From Gemmatimonas sp. (GTDB lineage: Bacteria > Gemmatimonadota > Gemmatimonadetes > Gemmatimonadales > Gemmatimonadaceae): 19,208 bases of DNA. Each line of letters begins with the position of its first letter. Position 1 is the stretch's first letter. Positions 1 through 8,157 of this stretch are shown one piece after another. The position numbers and the translations under genes are program-made. The DNA is taken from the NCBI RefSeq assembly GCF_031426495.1, contig NZ_JANPLK010000030.1, forward strand, positions 1 to 19,208, given 5' to 3'. The notes beneath the pieces were generated by a model that ran no database searches, was not told the origin of the DNA, and saw nothing but the letters and a program-made list of their open reading frames with translations.

Positions 1-1548
1 GGGCTCCTCCACGATCAGCGCTCCGTACAAGCCCGTCGAGAGTTCGCTGCCGGCTTCGTCGTGCGTGTGGTAGATGAACGTGCCGGCCCGGGCGGCCGTC
101 AGTCGCACGACGAATGAGTCACCCGGTGCGATGGGCGGCCGCACGCTGCGACCGGCACCGCTCCAGCCGCCCACGCCATCGAACCAGCTCTCGATTTCCA
201 TGCCATGCCAGTGCACCGCGAGCGGCGACGAGAGGCCATTCACCACCGTGATCGCCGTTGGCTCTCCACGATGCAGCACGAGCGTGGAGCCGGGGAACTG
301 CATCGAATCGCGCGCCGGCGCCACGCCGCCGCGCTGCCACACGAACGAATGCCCCGGCGACGAGCCAAATACATTCGCCCGCTGTGTCGCGACCACGCGG
401 AGCGACCGCACCGCCGGCGCACCAGGATTACGGCCCGAGGCCAATGCGAGCGCTCGCGCGGCCGTCGCGCCAGCGCGCGGGGTCACCTGCACGCCCATCA
501 CTAAACCCGCCATGTTCTCTTCGGGGTGATGCACCGACGACGCCGTGTGCGCGGAGCCAGCCGAACCGCCACGCAGCGGGATGCGCGGCGCGATACTCTG
601 TACCAACGCCATGTGCCGCACGAGATGACAATGGAACAGCCAGTTGCCCGGACGTTCTGGCACCCACGTCATCGCCATCGTGCCGTTGAGCGGGAGTAAT
701 TCCGTCACCACGCGACGTTGTTGCCCTTCGGCATACAGCGTGTCGAGTCGGCCGTCGCCGCGCGCCGTGACCGTGAAGTAGAAGCCGTGCAGATGCAGCG
801 GATGCGCGGCAGCGTTGGCGTTGATGATGCGCCAACGCACAGTGTCACCCACGACGTAACCAAGCCGCTCCGTGTGAGGCCAGCTCGCGCCGTTGATCAT
901 CATCCTGAACGCGGGATCGTGATGGACCCGCGCATCGTCGTCGTCGAGCCAACGGCTGATCAGCAGAATCCGCTCCCCACGCGGCGGCACGGTGCCGGCC
1001 GCATCCACGACCAGCGCACCCACCAACGGGCCCTCCCCTTTCTCTCCACTCGGCCAGTCATCCGGCACCGGTGCCGTCGGGTGTTGCACCGTGGGGCGGA
1101 CCCGCGCCCAGTAGTAATAGGTTCCGGCGGTCGACGCTCGAAAGGCGACGGTCACGCGTGCGCCAGCCGCGATGGCAACCGAATCCATGCCGCGGCCGGC
1201 CGCGCGATCGTGCAAGCCGAAGACGACGAGCTGCACGCCAAGCGTGTTGTGCAGCGTCACCCGGATCGTGGTGCCGGCAGGGGCGCGCAGCAATGGCCCG
1301 GGTACCTTCGCCGGCTTCCCATCTTCGACGAACGCCAATGCACTGAGCTCGGCGCCGTTCGCCCCCTCGGGTCGCCAGCGAACCTCGCGGATGCTGAAGG
1401 ACGCGTTGAGGGTGTCCGCGACGCGCGTCCCGGCGGGCCGGCGAAAGTCCTCCAGCTGCGCGAGGGGAAGCGCGGCGCGCAGGGGCCACGAAGTCGGTCG
1501 GCCCGATAACGCCAAGGCGGCGAGGGCGATCAAGAAAGGACGACGCAT
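1..1548 (-). CDS. multicopper oxidase, 3-prime end cut by window edge
   Basis: The frame is open from ATG 1548 to the window edge (516 codons, no stop), so the protein is C-terminally incomplete here. Residues 1-26 look like a Sec signal peptide (MRRPFLIALAALAL), so an exported enzyme is expected. Cupredoxin copper motifs are plain: HPLHLHG at 249-255, FHCHLVRHM at 305-313, HWHG at 446-449 and HTH at 494-496. Multicopper oxidases use a type 1 copper and a trinuclear cluster to oxidise phenols or metal ions and reduce O2 to water. The first domain (about 40-150) is cupredoxin-like but has LHDR and YYYWAR where HWHG and HSH would be expected, so it probably binds no copper. The order of motifs is therefore T1-type domain first, then HWHG/HTH, the reverse of classic laccases; at least a fourth domain should lie beyond the edge. 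Substrate cannot be told. The next gene upstream on the same strand is an esterase, 88 bp away. Confidence 0.9.
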   Translation of the reverse strand, partial: MRRPFLIALAALALSGRPTSWPLRAALPLAQLEDFRRPAGTRVADTLNASFSIREVRWRPEGANGAELSALAFVEDGKPAKVPGPLLRAPAGTTIRVTLHNTLGVQLVVFGLHDRAAGRGMDSVAIAAGARVTVAFRASTAGTYYYWARVRPTVQHPTAPVPDDWPSGEKGEGPLVGALVVDAAGTVPPRGERILLISRWLDDDDARVHHDPAFRMMINGASWPHTERLGYVVGDTVRWRIINANAAAHPLHLHGFYFTVTARGDGRLDTLYAEGQQRRVVTELLPLNGTMAMTWVPERPGNWLFHCHLVRHMALVQSIAPRIPLRGGSAGSAHTASSVHHPEENMAGLVMGVQVTPRAGATAARALALASGRNPGAPAVRSLRVVATQRANVFGSSPGHSFVWQRGGVAPARDSMQFPGSTLVLHRGEPTAITVVNGLSSPLAVHWHGMEIESWFDGVGGWSGAGRSVRPPIAPGDSFVVRLTAARAGTFIYHTHDEAGSELSTGLYGALIVEEP

Positions 1549-1636
1549 TTCCGGAGTATGCAGGTAGGCATTCCCGATGGCTACTCGGCGGCAAGCGCGC
1601 ACACTGGCGACTTCGCGACCGCAGCCACCGTCGGTC

Positions 1637-2512
1637 CTATCGCCGCTTGCCGTAGAGCACGCGGAGCGTTCGGGCCATCATTGCCGGACCCACCGACGTA
1701 TGCGACTCGCCCTGAAAAACCACGGTGTCCAGCACGAGCCCCTGATAGCCCCGGCTCCCAAGCACACCCGCGAACTTCGCCATGGGCGGTACCATCGATG
1801 CTCCCTCGTTTGCACCCACGGTAAGCAGTACACGCTTGGGCAGTGCGCGATGCGTCGCGGCGAAGGCGCTCTCCGTGGCGAACATCTCACTTCCCTTCCA
1901 CCACAGCGATGGGCTGTTGACGCCGTACCGTTGGAAGAGATCCGGGGCAGCGAAAAGTGCATAGGCCGTGAACAACCCGCCGAGCGAGTGCCCCGACAAC
2001 CCACGGTCGCCGGTTGTGCGGTATGCCGTGTCGATGAATGGGATCAGGTCGTTCCGCAGCGCCTGCAAAAAATCGCGCCCACCACCGGATCGGACGGTCT
2101 CCACCGCGAGTTTGTACTGCGTTGCAAATGTCGAGTCGGTCGCGGTATCACGCGAAGGCGTGTAGTCGCGCCAGCGATCGATGAACCACGACGTGAACGA
2201 GTACTCGCGCGCCGCGACCCCCACGATGATCACGTCCTCGAGCTCGCGAAAGAGCCCCATATACTCGCGCGCGGAGACCGCCGCTGGAAACGAAAAATGG
2301 CCATCGAGCAGATACAGCACGGGATAGCGTGTGGTATCTCCTCTCACGTAGCCAACCGGCGGAGCCACGTACAGCCGGTACTCGCGCCCGTTTGCCGTCG
2401 CCTTGAGGTCGTACTGCTGTGTGCCGGCCAGCGTAACGGGAGGCGCACCCTGTGCGTTGACCGGCGCGATCAGGACGAACGACAGGATGCACGACGCGAG
2501 CTGACGGAGCAT
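1637..2512 (-). CDS. secreted alpha/beta hydrolase, Esterase D / enterochelin-esterase-like family
   Basis: A 291-residue protein with a signal peptide (cleavage near VNAQG, residue 20). The nucleophile elbow GHSLGG puts the catalytic serine at 176. The catalytic histidine is likely H271 in GESHTS, and E236 in VGANEG is a candidate acid; this layout matches the PF00756 esterase family (esterase D, siderophore esterases such as IroE). YPVLYLLDGH at 63-72 is the usual strand and oxyanion region. AGAGGA lies 6 bases before ATG 2512 and supports this start. It probably hydrolyses an ester in the periplasm, but nothing nearby indicates a siderophore system, so the substrate is open. It is upstream of, and on the same strand as, the multicopper oxidase. 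Confidence 0.85.
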   Translation of the reverse strand: MLRQLASCILSFVLIAPVNAQGAPPVTLAGTQQYDLKATANGREYRLYVAPPVGYVRGDTTRYPVLYLLDGHFSFPAAVSAREYMGLFRELEDVIIVGVAAREYSFTSWFIDRWRDYTPSRDTATDSTFATQYKLAVETVRSGGGRDFLQALRNDLIPFIDTAYRTTGDRGLSGHSLGGLFTAYALFAAPDLFQRYGVNSPSLWWKGSEMFATESAFAATHRALPKRVLLTVGANEGASMVPPMAKFAGVLGSRGYQGLVLDTVVFQGESHTSVGPAMMARTLRVLYGKRR

Positions 2513-2609
2513 GGATGTCCTCTAATGTGAAAGCCGCGCAGATCTGCACGTAGAGAAATACGTCACGCCCGGCGGGAAGGCGAGGCCGTGCGGAGTTGCG
2601 CGAAGATCT

Positions 2610-2819
2610 TCAAACGCCATCGGGAACTGTCCGCCGAAGCCGGCGCGGGCAGGGCGTGTGCAGCGTGCCCCGACGATAGGGCGGAGGCCACCACGCGAGC
2701 GATGACGCCACAAGCAGCGCGAGTGCAGCCGCGGTGAAGTTTGGTCGTGTCGTTGGATCAATGTACCGGCTGAGAAGAGTCACGCGGAGCCATTCCTGAG
2801 TACGTTGCCGCATACCCAT
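2610..2819 (-). CDS. possible small one-TM protein, low confidence
   Basis: The 327 bases between the esterase and the barrel-like gene hold no clear gene. The best candidate is this 69-residue frame, 20 bases after the preceding stop, with a hydrophobic stretch at about 29-46 (NFTAAALALLVASSLAWW) followed by a basic, proline-rich tail. No convincing Shine-Dalgarno sequence and no recognised family. It could equally be a decayed gene whose frame continues differently after about 2650. Confidence 0.2.
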   Translation of the reverse strand: MGMRQRTQEWLRVTLLSRYIDPTTRPNFTAAALALLVASSLAWWPPPYRRGTLHTPCPRRLRRTVPDGV

Positions 2820-2839
2820 CGACGGGAACGGGAAGGGAC

Positions 2840-3418
2840 CTAGTGCAGCCCGATGCCGAGTCCGAACGCGAACGTGCCACTGGCGTTATTGGGTAATGCC
2901 GGCACGAAGGCGCCACGGATCGACGCCACCACGTTGGCAGGCCCTCCCAGAATGAAATCGACGCGGCCGGTCACGCCACCCATCGATGACCACGAGTACG
3001 GTGACGTGGTCCGTCGATAGACACTGACGAAACTCGGTCCCCCTGACGCACGCATCGACAACGCGCGATGCAGATGCCAGTCGCGGCCGATCAGCGCCGT
3101 CCACGACGTCACGAACGGCAACGCGACCAGACAGCGGCTTGGGAGCGAACCCGGATCGATCACGATGCAGTCGTCGGTGTTCTGAAGCCCGGACTGCGCA
3201 GACCACGACGCGCCCAATCGCAGGTGTCTGCCGACCGGCGCACTGAACATGGCGTCCAGCGCGCCACCAAGACTCGAGCGATACGTTCTGCTCGCTCCCC
3301 CCACCATTCCCGCTGCGCCGATCGACAGATCCAAAGATCGCGCTCGCGCGGGCTGTGCGGCGGCGGTTCCTGACGCCAAGCCCAGTAGCATTGCGGTACG
3401 CAGAAGCAAGGAACGCAT
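2840..3418 (-). CDS. secreted beta-barrel-like outer membrane protein, unknown function
   Basis: A 192-residue protein with a signal peptide ending at GTAAAQPA. The mature part is rich in glycine, serine and alternating hydrophobic residues and ends in GTFAFGLGIGLH, a pattern typical of small outer membrane beta barrels. Two cysteines (in DDCIVIDP and SRCLVAL) could form a disulfide. The frame extends upstream to 3442, but GGAG eight bases before ATG 3418 and the signal peptide beginning exactly there favour 3418. No named family recognised; the barrel call is inferred from composition. Confidence 0.6.
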   Translation of the reverse strand: MRSLLLRTAMLLGLASGTAAAQPARARSLDLSIGAAGMVGGASRTYRSSLGGALDAMFSAPVGRHLRLGASWSAQSGLQNTDDCIVIDPGSLPSRCLVALPFVTSWTALIGRDWHLHRALSMRASGGPSFVSVYRRTTSPYSWSSMGGVTGRVDFILGGPANVVASIRGAFVPALPNNASGTFAFGLGIGLH

Positions 3419-3557
3419 GATCACATCTCCGGTTTGCGTCAACAGCGAAGATCAGCGGCGCGCTCCACGCGTCGCCTTGCGTCAAGGAACCGTTGCGCTC
3501 GACCCGAGTACCACCCGCCGTCCCGCGCTTCGTCGACCATGCCACAATGCCTGCCGA

Positions 3558-5339
3558 ATGTACACCGACCGACCGTCGCTGATCGACCTCGGACTACTTC
3601 CCGATGCTGCGGGCGCGTGGCCACTCGGGGCCTGGCTCGATCACACGCACGCGCGCTCCGCACACGAGGCGCTGAAGCGGTTGCTGGCCGCGCCGCCCGC
3701 CAATCTGGAGGCGCTGCACCGACGGCAGGCGCTGCTTCCCCAGCTCGCGTCGATCGTCGACGCGGTACCCTGGCGCGATCTCCACGCGCTGTCCGCAGAG
3801 GTCCACGGGTTTCTGCACTCCAACTACGTCCTCGTGCCCGACGCCGTGCTTCCACGGACCCTGTTCGCGGCGAGCTTTCGCGAGATCGTTACGCACGTGG
3901 CGGCGCGCGTGCGGTCGGTAGACGCGCTGCTGACGCGCTTTGACGCCGTCTACGATCGGATTGCCGCCCTCCCGGAGGATCATACCTTCGCCGAGATCGT
4001 CAAGGCCTTTCGGCGCAGCGTGCACGACCACCGGCGCGAGCGCATCCGCGCGACCGTCGGCCGCGGGAAAACATTGGCCATCGCCGGGTTGGATCGGCTG
4101 GTGCGTGGGGGCACGCCGACGGACGCGCAGGCGGAAGAACCACCGCACGCACCGCCGCTGCGGGACGTCCTGGACGCCCTCGTGCGCGCGATTGCGGAGC
4201 TCGACGCGTTCTGTTCGCTGGCGACCGCATCCACGGCGGTCGCGGGTGTCGTACCGCAGCTGGCCGCGCGCGGAGGTATTGGCCTCGTACTTTCCGGCGT
4301 CCGGCATCCCGCGCTCTCGGCCAGCATGCCCAACGACGTCGTGCTCGCCGAGTCCGAACGCGTGCTGCTGCTGACCGGTCCCAACATGGCGGGCAAGAGC
4401 ACCTTGCTGCGGGCGGTCGGCATCACCGTGTACTGCGCGCATCTCGGCATGGCCGTCGCGGCGCGCGCCGCCCAGATTCCGTGGCATGACCGACTGGTGG
4501 TGTCGCTCACGGTGCGCGATAACCTGTCACGGGGTGAGAGTCTCTATCTCGCCGAAGTGCGTCGGGTGCGGGCCGTCGTCGAGGCGGTAGATCGCGGCGA
4601 GGCCGTACTGGCGATCTGTGACGAAGTCTTTCGCGGCACCAACATCAAAGACGCCACGCAGGCGTCGGCGCTCTTGGTCGACGGGCTCGCGTGCGCCCCG
4701 CACGGGACGTTTGTCATCGCGTCCCATCTGGCGGAGGTGGCGGAGGCGCGGACCGGACAGCGCGGCATCGCGTGCTGGTGCATGGAGGTCGAGCAGCAGA
4801 GCGACGCGTGGCGCTTCACGTATCGCGCGCGCCGCGGCGTGTCCGACGTCCATCTCGGCATGGTCCTCCTCGACGCCGAAGGCGTTGGCCCGGTGCTGCG
4901 GCGTATGGCCGCGCGAACGCCTGCGGAGCGCTACGAGCTGCCCTCGGCGCCGGCTTCCTGCAACAGCTCATGCGCCGCAGCGCTGGGTCGGCGTGCCGAT
5001 CGCCGTACACTTCCCATGATAGCCCAGCGAGCGCACGATCGTGTGTACGGCACCACGCGAGCATCGCGGCATGCGCGCCTGCACAGAAATCGACGGTGGT
5101 CTGCTCATCGATCGCGTCACGAGAGAGGAAGATGTTCTGTCCGAGGAGGACCACCGTGCCCTCGCGCGCCGCCAGCTTCTAAAACGGCATCGCACTCACA
5201 TGGCCCGCCACGACGCGCCATTGCTCGCCGCGGCGCGCCCAGACGCGAGTATAGCGATAGACACCGGAGACGGGTTGTCCGTGGACGAGGACCTCGAGGT
5301 GCGCTTGGAGGGCGACGACCAAGACATCGGGCGCGATGA
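3558..5339 (+). CDS. MutS-family ATPase (non-canonical homologue) with abnormal C-terminal extension
   Basis: Residues 1-455 resemble the MutS homologues that lack the mismatch-recognition domain: an N-terminal helical lever-type region, then the ABC-type ATPase with Walker A TGPNMAGKST at about 273-282 and Walker B ending in DE at 355-356 (AICDEVFRGTN), and a signature-like LSRGESLYLAEV before it. Such proteins bind and hydrolyse ATP on DNA; this group's exact role is not established. ATG 3558 precedes the conserved start (MYTDRPSLIDLGLL); no strong Shine-Dalgarno sequence is seen, and the longer upstream frame overlaps the promoter side of the divergent gene. After about residue 455 the remaining 138 residues are arginine-rich, unlike the family, and are antisense to a decayed gene and to the NTF2-like gene, so the original stop has probably been lost. 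Confidence 0.8.
   Translation: MYTDRPSLIDLGLLPDAAGAWPLGAWLDHTHARSAHEALKRLLAAPPANLEALHRRQALLPQLASIVDAVPWRDLHALSAEVHGFLHSNYVLVPDAVLPRTLFAASFREIVTHVAARVRSVDALLTRFDAVYDRIAALPEDHTFAEIVKAFRRSVHDHRRERIRATVGRGKTLAIAGLDRLVRGGTPTDAQAEEPPHAPPLRDVLDALVRAIAELDAFCSLATASTAVAGVVPQLAARGGIGLVLSGVRHPALSASMPNDVVLAESERVLLLTGPNMAGKSTLLRAVGITVYCAHLGMAVAARAAQIPWHDRLVVSLTVRDNLSRGESLYLAEVRRVRAVVEAVDRGEAVLAICDEVFRGTNIKDATQASALLVDGLACAPHGTFVIASHLAEVAEARTGQRGIACWCMEVEQQSDAWRFTYRARRGVSDVHLGMVLLDAEGVGPVLRRMAARTPAERYELPSAPASCNSSCAAALGRRADRRTLPMIAQRAHDRVYGTTRASRHARLHRNRRWSAHRSRHERGRCSVRGGPPCPRAPPASKTASHSHGPPRRAIARRGAPRREYSDRHRRRVVRGRGPRGALGGRRPRHRAR
4966..5178 (-). pseudogene. GyrI-like / AraC effector-binding domain remnant
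   Basis: Reading minus from just after the NTF2-like stop gives LAAREGTVVLLGQNIFLSRD, then DEQTTVDF, and, after an abrupt join, AHAAMLAWCRTHDRALAG and SWEVYGDRHADPALRR. The second block closely resembles the AWC-x2-HG-x-ALAGPSWEVYGDW segment of GyrI-like effector-binding proteins. No start codon in a sensible place and the middle of the domain is missing, so this looks like a gene with an internal deletion and lost ends. It lies entirely beneath the abnormal tail of the MutS-like frame. Family assignment is from pattern memory only. Confidence 0.4.
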
Positions 5340-5550
5340 GACGCCACTGCAGATCGGTCGGCTCGTGCGAGGTAAAGCGTACGGCCCCGCTCCGATGGAG
5401 CGCGAGGTCGTCTGCTTTCGACGCCAACACGCCGTCCGGTCCGACAAAGAGCAAGTCCTCGTCGATGAGGCGCTCGAGCGAATCGACATCTCCGTCGAGT
5501 TGCGCCTGCCGTAATGACGCTTCCAACGTTTCGACCAATGCTTGTTGCAT
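5179..5550 (-). CDS. NTF2-like / DUF4440 (SnoaL-type) small protein
   Basis: A 123-residue protein starting MQQALVETLEASLRQAQL. Features of the DUF4440/NTF2-like fold are seen in order: an N-terminal helix, DVDSLERLIDEDLLFVGPDG at about 20-39, the strand ALQAHLEVLVHGQPVSGVYR, and the closing RYTRVWARRGEQWRVVAGHVS. These cone-shaped domains occur as small-molecule-binding proteins or isomerases, and the specific role is unknown. The frame extends to 5607 but the family normally begins near the internal ATG 5550. The stop is overlapped antisense by the tail of the MutS-like frame. Confidence 0.75.
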   Translation of the reverse strand: MQQALVETLEASLRQAQLDGDVDSLERLIDEDLLFVGPDGVLASKADDLALHRSGAVRFTSHEPTDLQWRLIAPDVLVVALQAHLEVLVHGQPVSGVYRYTRVWARRGEQWRVVAGHVSAMPF

Positions 5551-5665
5551 GACGATTGCGATGAATTGAACCGACGATAGGTGTGGCGCGCGGCCACAGC
5601 GCAGCAACCACGTTGGTCGCCAACGTCACACACTCTAGCTTGCGGACTGCACGCGCGCGATCCAG

Positions 5666-6049
5666 CTAGCTCTGTCGACGAGCGATACGGTCACAGAGTG
5701 GAAGCCAACGATCCTTAGGGCGCCACTCCCAGGTGATCGTTTGGGTCCATCCGTCTTCACTGAACTCAATGCGTGCGCGCTCCCTGTCACCGCTCACACT
5801 CCACAGGCGTCCATCGACGTCCATTTCGTAGTGACGGTAGAATCCGTGATTGTCGAAGGTGCGCGCGAAATGACGTCACGTGCCGGTGTGCGTGCTAACC
5901 CACGGTTCAGCGACGCTTCTCGGATCGCCGACGGGCTGATTCGAACTACCGAACGACTCGCCGTCGGTCTTCCAGTGGCCCAGGAACACGGCGAGCGCTT
6001 GATGCTTCTCGCCGCGCACGGGTGCGACTTCAGTATCGCGCGGGGTCAC
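5666..6049 (-). pseudogene. DUF1579-like gene with internal deletion and frame break
   Basis: From a GTG at 6049, with GGAG upstream, the frame reads APVRGEKHQALAVFLGHWKT and GSSNQPVGDPRSVAEPWVST, then hits a stop at about 5876. Immediately downstream another frame continues FARTFDNHGFYRHYEMDVDG, then RARIEFSEDGWTQTITWEWR and stops at 5666. Both halves look like one DUF1579-type protein in which the strands linking WVSTH to FARTFDNHG are missing. The simplest reading is an internal deletion of some tens of codons plus a frame change. Nothing suggests that either half is expressed usefully. Confidence 0.6.
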
Positions 6050-6258
6050 TTGACGTCTCCGTTGAATCGTTGTTGACGGTCGCGTATCCACCGTTCTGAT
6101 GATTGTGCAGTAGTTCTGGTCAGGGCGCCAGCTCGATGCGGCCTCGGTGGCAAACACCGTGCGTTCGCTGGAGCGGCGTGTCTGATCATCCGTCGTGAGA
6201 GCCCGAATGACCACAACGACGGACGCGGCTGTGGCCTCTTGCGCGGTTGGCGGGGCAA
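6050..6258. other. intergenic, nothing recognised
   Basis: About 210 bases between the DUF1579-like pseudogene and the IS110 remnant. No gene, repeat, RNA or attC-like pairing was found. Confidence 0.4.
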
Positions 6259-6450
6259 ATGTTTATCGGCGTCGATATGGCGATAGCCGGGCTGGTGATC
6301 CGCGTGCTGTCGAGTATAGAGCGATTCACGGTTGAGAACGATGAAGGGAGCGTGCGGACGTTGGTGCAGCGCGCCGCCTCGAGCAGTCCGCAGTTGATCA
6401 TGCTGGAGGCGACCGGCAGATACGAGCTGCTTGCCGTCGCAATCGTGTGG
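6259..6450 (+). pseudogene. IS110-family transposase N-terminal remnant
   Basis: The frame MFIGVDMAIAGLVIRVL, then ERFTVENDEGSVRTLVQRA and PQLIMLEATGRYELLAVA matches the DEDD (RuvC-like) N-terminal domain of IS110/IS1111 transposases: the first acidic residue in GVD and the second in LEATG-x-YE. Similarity ends near 6445, far short of the usual 300 to 400 residues, and no C-terminal serine domain follows. The remnant abuts half of an attC site, which fits the known habit of the IS1111-attC subgroup to insert in attC sites, but the IS ends are not identifiable. Confidence 0.6.
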
Positions 6451-6467
6451 GACAGGTGTTCAGCACC

Positions 6468-6517
6468 GAGCGAGGCGAGCTTCGGAAGATGCCCGTCTGC
6501 AGCAAGCATCGCTCGGA
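6468..6517 (-). other. attC half-site remnant
   Basis: The stretch GAGCGAGGCGAGC followed by ATGCCCGTCTGCAGCAAGC closely matches the second half of the intact attC at 15021-15110, which has GAGCGAAGCGAGC and ATCGCCCGTCTGCAGCAAGC. The core box is degenerate (GCTCGGA) and the other half is missing, replaced by the IS110 remnant. Confidence 0.55.
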
Positions 6518-6747
6518 AAGCGCCACACGCATGTTGCTTCGAAGCGGCCTCGTGCGCAGCCGAACGGTAGCGGGCCGCGCCGTGCCCCGAACGGCCAACC
6601 GCAACGCGTCGTCCTGCAACCCCGCCTTCGCTGATCCGTGCAGGTAAAAGCGTGAGCCATTTCACGAAGCCGCCCTGCTGAGCGCCCCGTTGGCCCTTCG
6701 CTTGCAAGGGAGGATGCCAAACGGTTCACACTTTCTGGGAGAAACAT
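6518..6747. other. no gene recognised
   Basis: Open frames here on both strands are short and arginine/serine-rich without family signatures. The last bases hold the leader of the lipoprotein gene with GGGAGA just before its ATG. Confidence 0.4.
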
Positions 6748-7176
6748 ATGAAGACTTCATTTGCGAGCGGGATACTTGGTATCGCGACCGCCGCTGTCCT
6801 CGCTGGTTGCGGCGTCAAGACCACCACGACCAGCGTGGTTCCATCAGGAGCAACGCGGACTGCCACCTGCGAGGCCGTCGTGAAGACATACGATAGCCGC
6901 GCCGAGATTCCATCGGATTACTACGAACTGGCGTTCATTCAAGCCGAAGCCAACTCGGTGTATACGTCCGACCGGAAGATCGAGGCGACCATCATCAAGC
7001 GCGCGGCAGAAGCTGGCGCCACAGCGATCATCGCGAATCCGGTCACCGAGTCCAAGGTAGGCGTGAAGGTGCTCGGTGAGGCACTCGGCACCGGCAGCGC
7101 AAGCTCCAAGGCATCCGCGCTCGCAATCTACTTGCCGGCCGATGCGCCGCGCGTCACGCAGATGTGCGGTAGGTAG
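6748..7176 (+). CDS. lipoprotein of unknown function
   Basis: A 142-residue protein with a classic lipoprotein signal: MKTSFASGILGIATAAVLAG then Cys21 (lipobox LAGC). The mature part begins with a threonine-rich linker. It then has a compact alpha/beta region, DYYELAFIQAEANSVYTSDR, an invariant-looking AAEAGATAIIANPV (about 92-105), and ends in ALAIYLPADAPRVTQMCGR. The pattern recalls small DUF4156/RcsF-like heavy-metal-binding-fold lipoproteins, but this is only a resemblance. GGGAGA seven bases before ATG 6748 supports the start. It is one of only two non-mobile genes on the plus strand, with its own terminator, so it is probably an independent unit. Confidence 0.8.
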   Translation: MKTSFASGILGIATAAVLAGCGVKTTTTSVVPSGATRTATCEAVVKTYDSRAEIPSDYYELAFIQAEANSVYTSDRKIEATIIKRAAEAGATAIIANPVTESKVGVKVLGEALGTGSASSKASALAIYLPADAPRVTQMCGR

Positions 7177-7183
7177 CTCGTAG

Positions 7184-7221
7184 CCGTGAGCGCGACAGGG
7201 TCGCCCATGGCGCGCTCACGG
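7184..7221 (+). terminator. hairpin after lipoprotein gene
   Basis: A perfect 11-bp stem, CCGTGAGCGCG paired with CGCGCTCACGG, around a 16-base loop, beginning 8 bases after the lipoprotein stop. No T-run follows, so it is either a U-poor terminator or an RNA-stabilising hairpin. Confidence 0.6.
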
Positions 7222-7298
7222 GAGAAGGTCTACCGAAACAGTAACACCGACAACGGGTTGCGTTACGCTGAGGCATACCGAACGCATCATCGCCTGCT

Positions 7299-8157
7299 TC
7301 ACTGTCGGTCGATCCGGTAGCGCACCACGACCGGTACGTCATCGCCGTCGAGCTGAATGTCGTACAGATGCTGTCGAGCAATGAACAGTCGGTCGCCGAG
7401 CGGGCGCGGCACGCGCACGGAGGCGATGTGCGTTCCACTCGCGTCGAACACACCGATGGGCGCCGGCGTGGTATGCGAATTTCGGCGCACCCATACGCGC
7501 CCGTCATCGTCGACGTCAATCTGCCGGAGCGCCGGGTATGTGATGGGAATGCGGTGTTCACCGTCATCGACCAACGTACCTTCTGCGCTGGCGAAGGTAC
7601 AATAGCGGCGTACCATACTGTCGCGCAGTGCAGGTGGCACCGTTATTCGCGGCACGATGCAGGACACTACCGTGCGCAGGGGCTGACCGAGTGACGCCTG
7701 GAACAACTGGTACGTCGACATTGGTACACACCATACAGTACCTCGACCCGTTACCACCGTCTGCGGGTCAGCGGCGAACGGCAGCGTGAACGACGTCGCA
7801 AAGCCGTCGTGCGCACGGTAGACATGCGTTGGTGCGGGGGCACCGCACGTGACCCCGCCCACCGTGTCCGCCCGCCCGTCGGGGTGGATAAAACGAACGC
7901 GTGCCTCGGCGCGCGCGTACCCCGTGCGGGCGTCCACGCCGTCGATGGGTGCTCGTACAGGGTAGTCGATGATGCGCCCAAGGGAATCCACCGCGCCTTG
8001 CCATACCTCGCCATATCCGCTGGACGCGGCGAGCGTCTGCCGCAAAAAGCGGCCGTTGAAGTCGACGAGTATGTACCGTCCCTGACTCGGGTCGTTGACG
8101 ACTACCGCATCGGGACCAAGGGCCATGCCCGTGGCATACTCCAGTTCTCCCGGGTCG
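7299..8157 (-). pseudogene. beta-propeller-type protein, 5-prime end deleted
   Basis: The minus frame from about 8157 down to the stop at 7299 encodes about 285 residues of a repeated-blade protein: GELEYATGMALGPDAVVVND, DFNGRFLRQTLAASSGYGEV, then RQIDVDDDGRVWVRRN and IGVFDASGTHIASVRVPRPL. This is the style of six-bladed propeller or NHL-like secreted proteins (GxFxxPxGMALGPDG then VWVxD then FDxxG). The natural start and signal peptide are absent because at 8157 the frame runs into the broken IS1182-like copy; residues read upstream of this point are antisense transposase. The remaining C-terminal part looks intact, so the loss is recent or tolerated. Confidence 0.7.

Noticed and set aside
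718..1509. Long plus-strand frame of 263 codons
   Set aside because: It is antisense to the multicopper oxidase, whose copper motifs are unmistakable in the other strand.
6186..6707. 173-codon minus frame
   Set aside because: It is antisense to the IS110 remnant and the attC half, with no family features.
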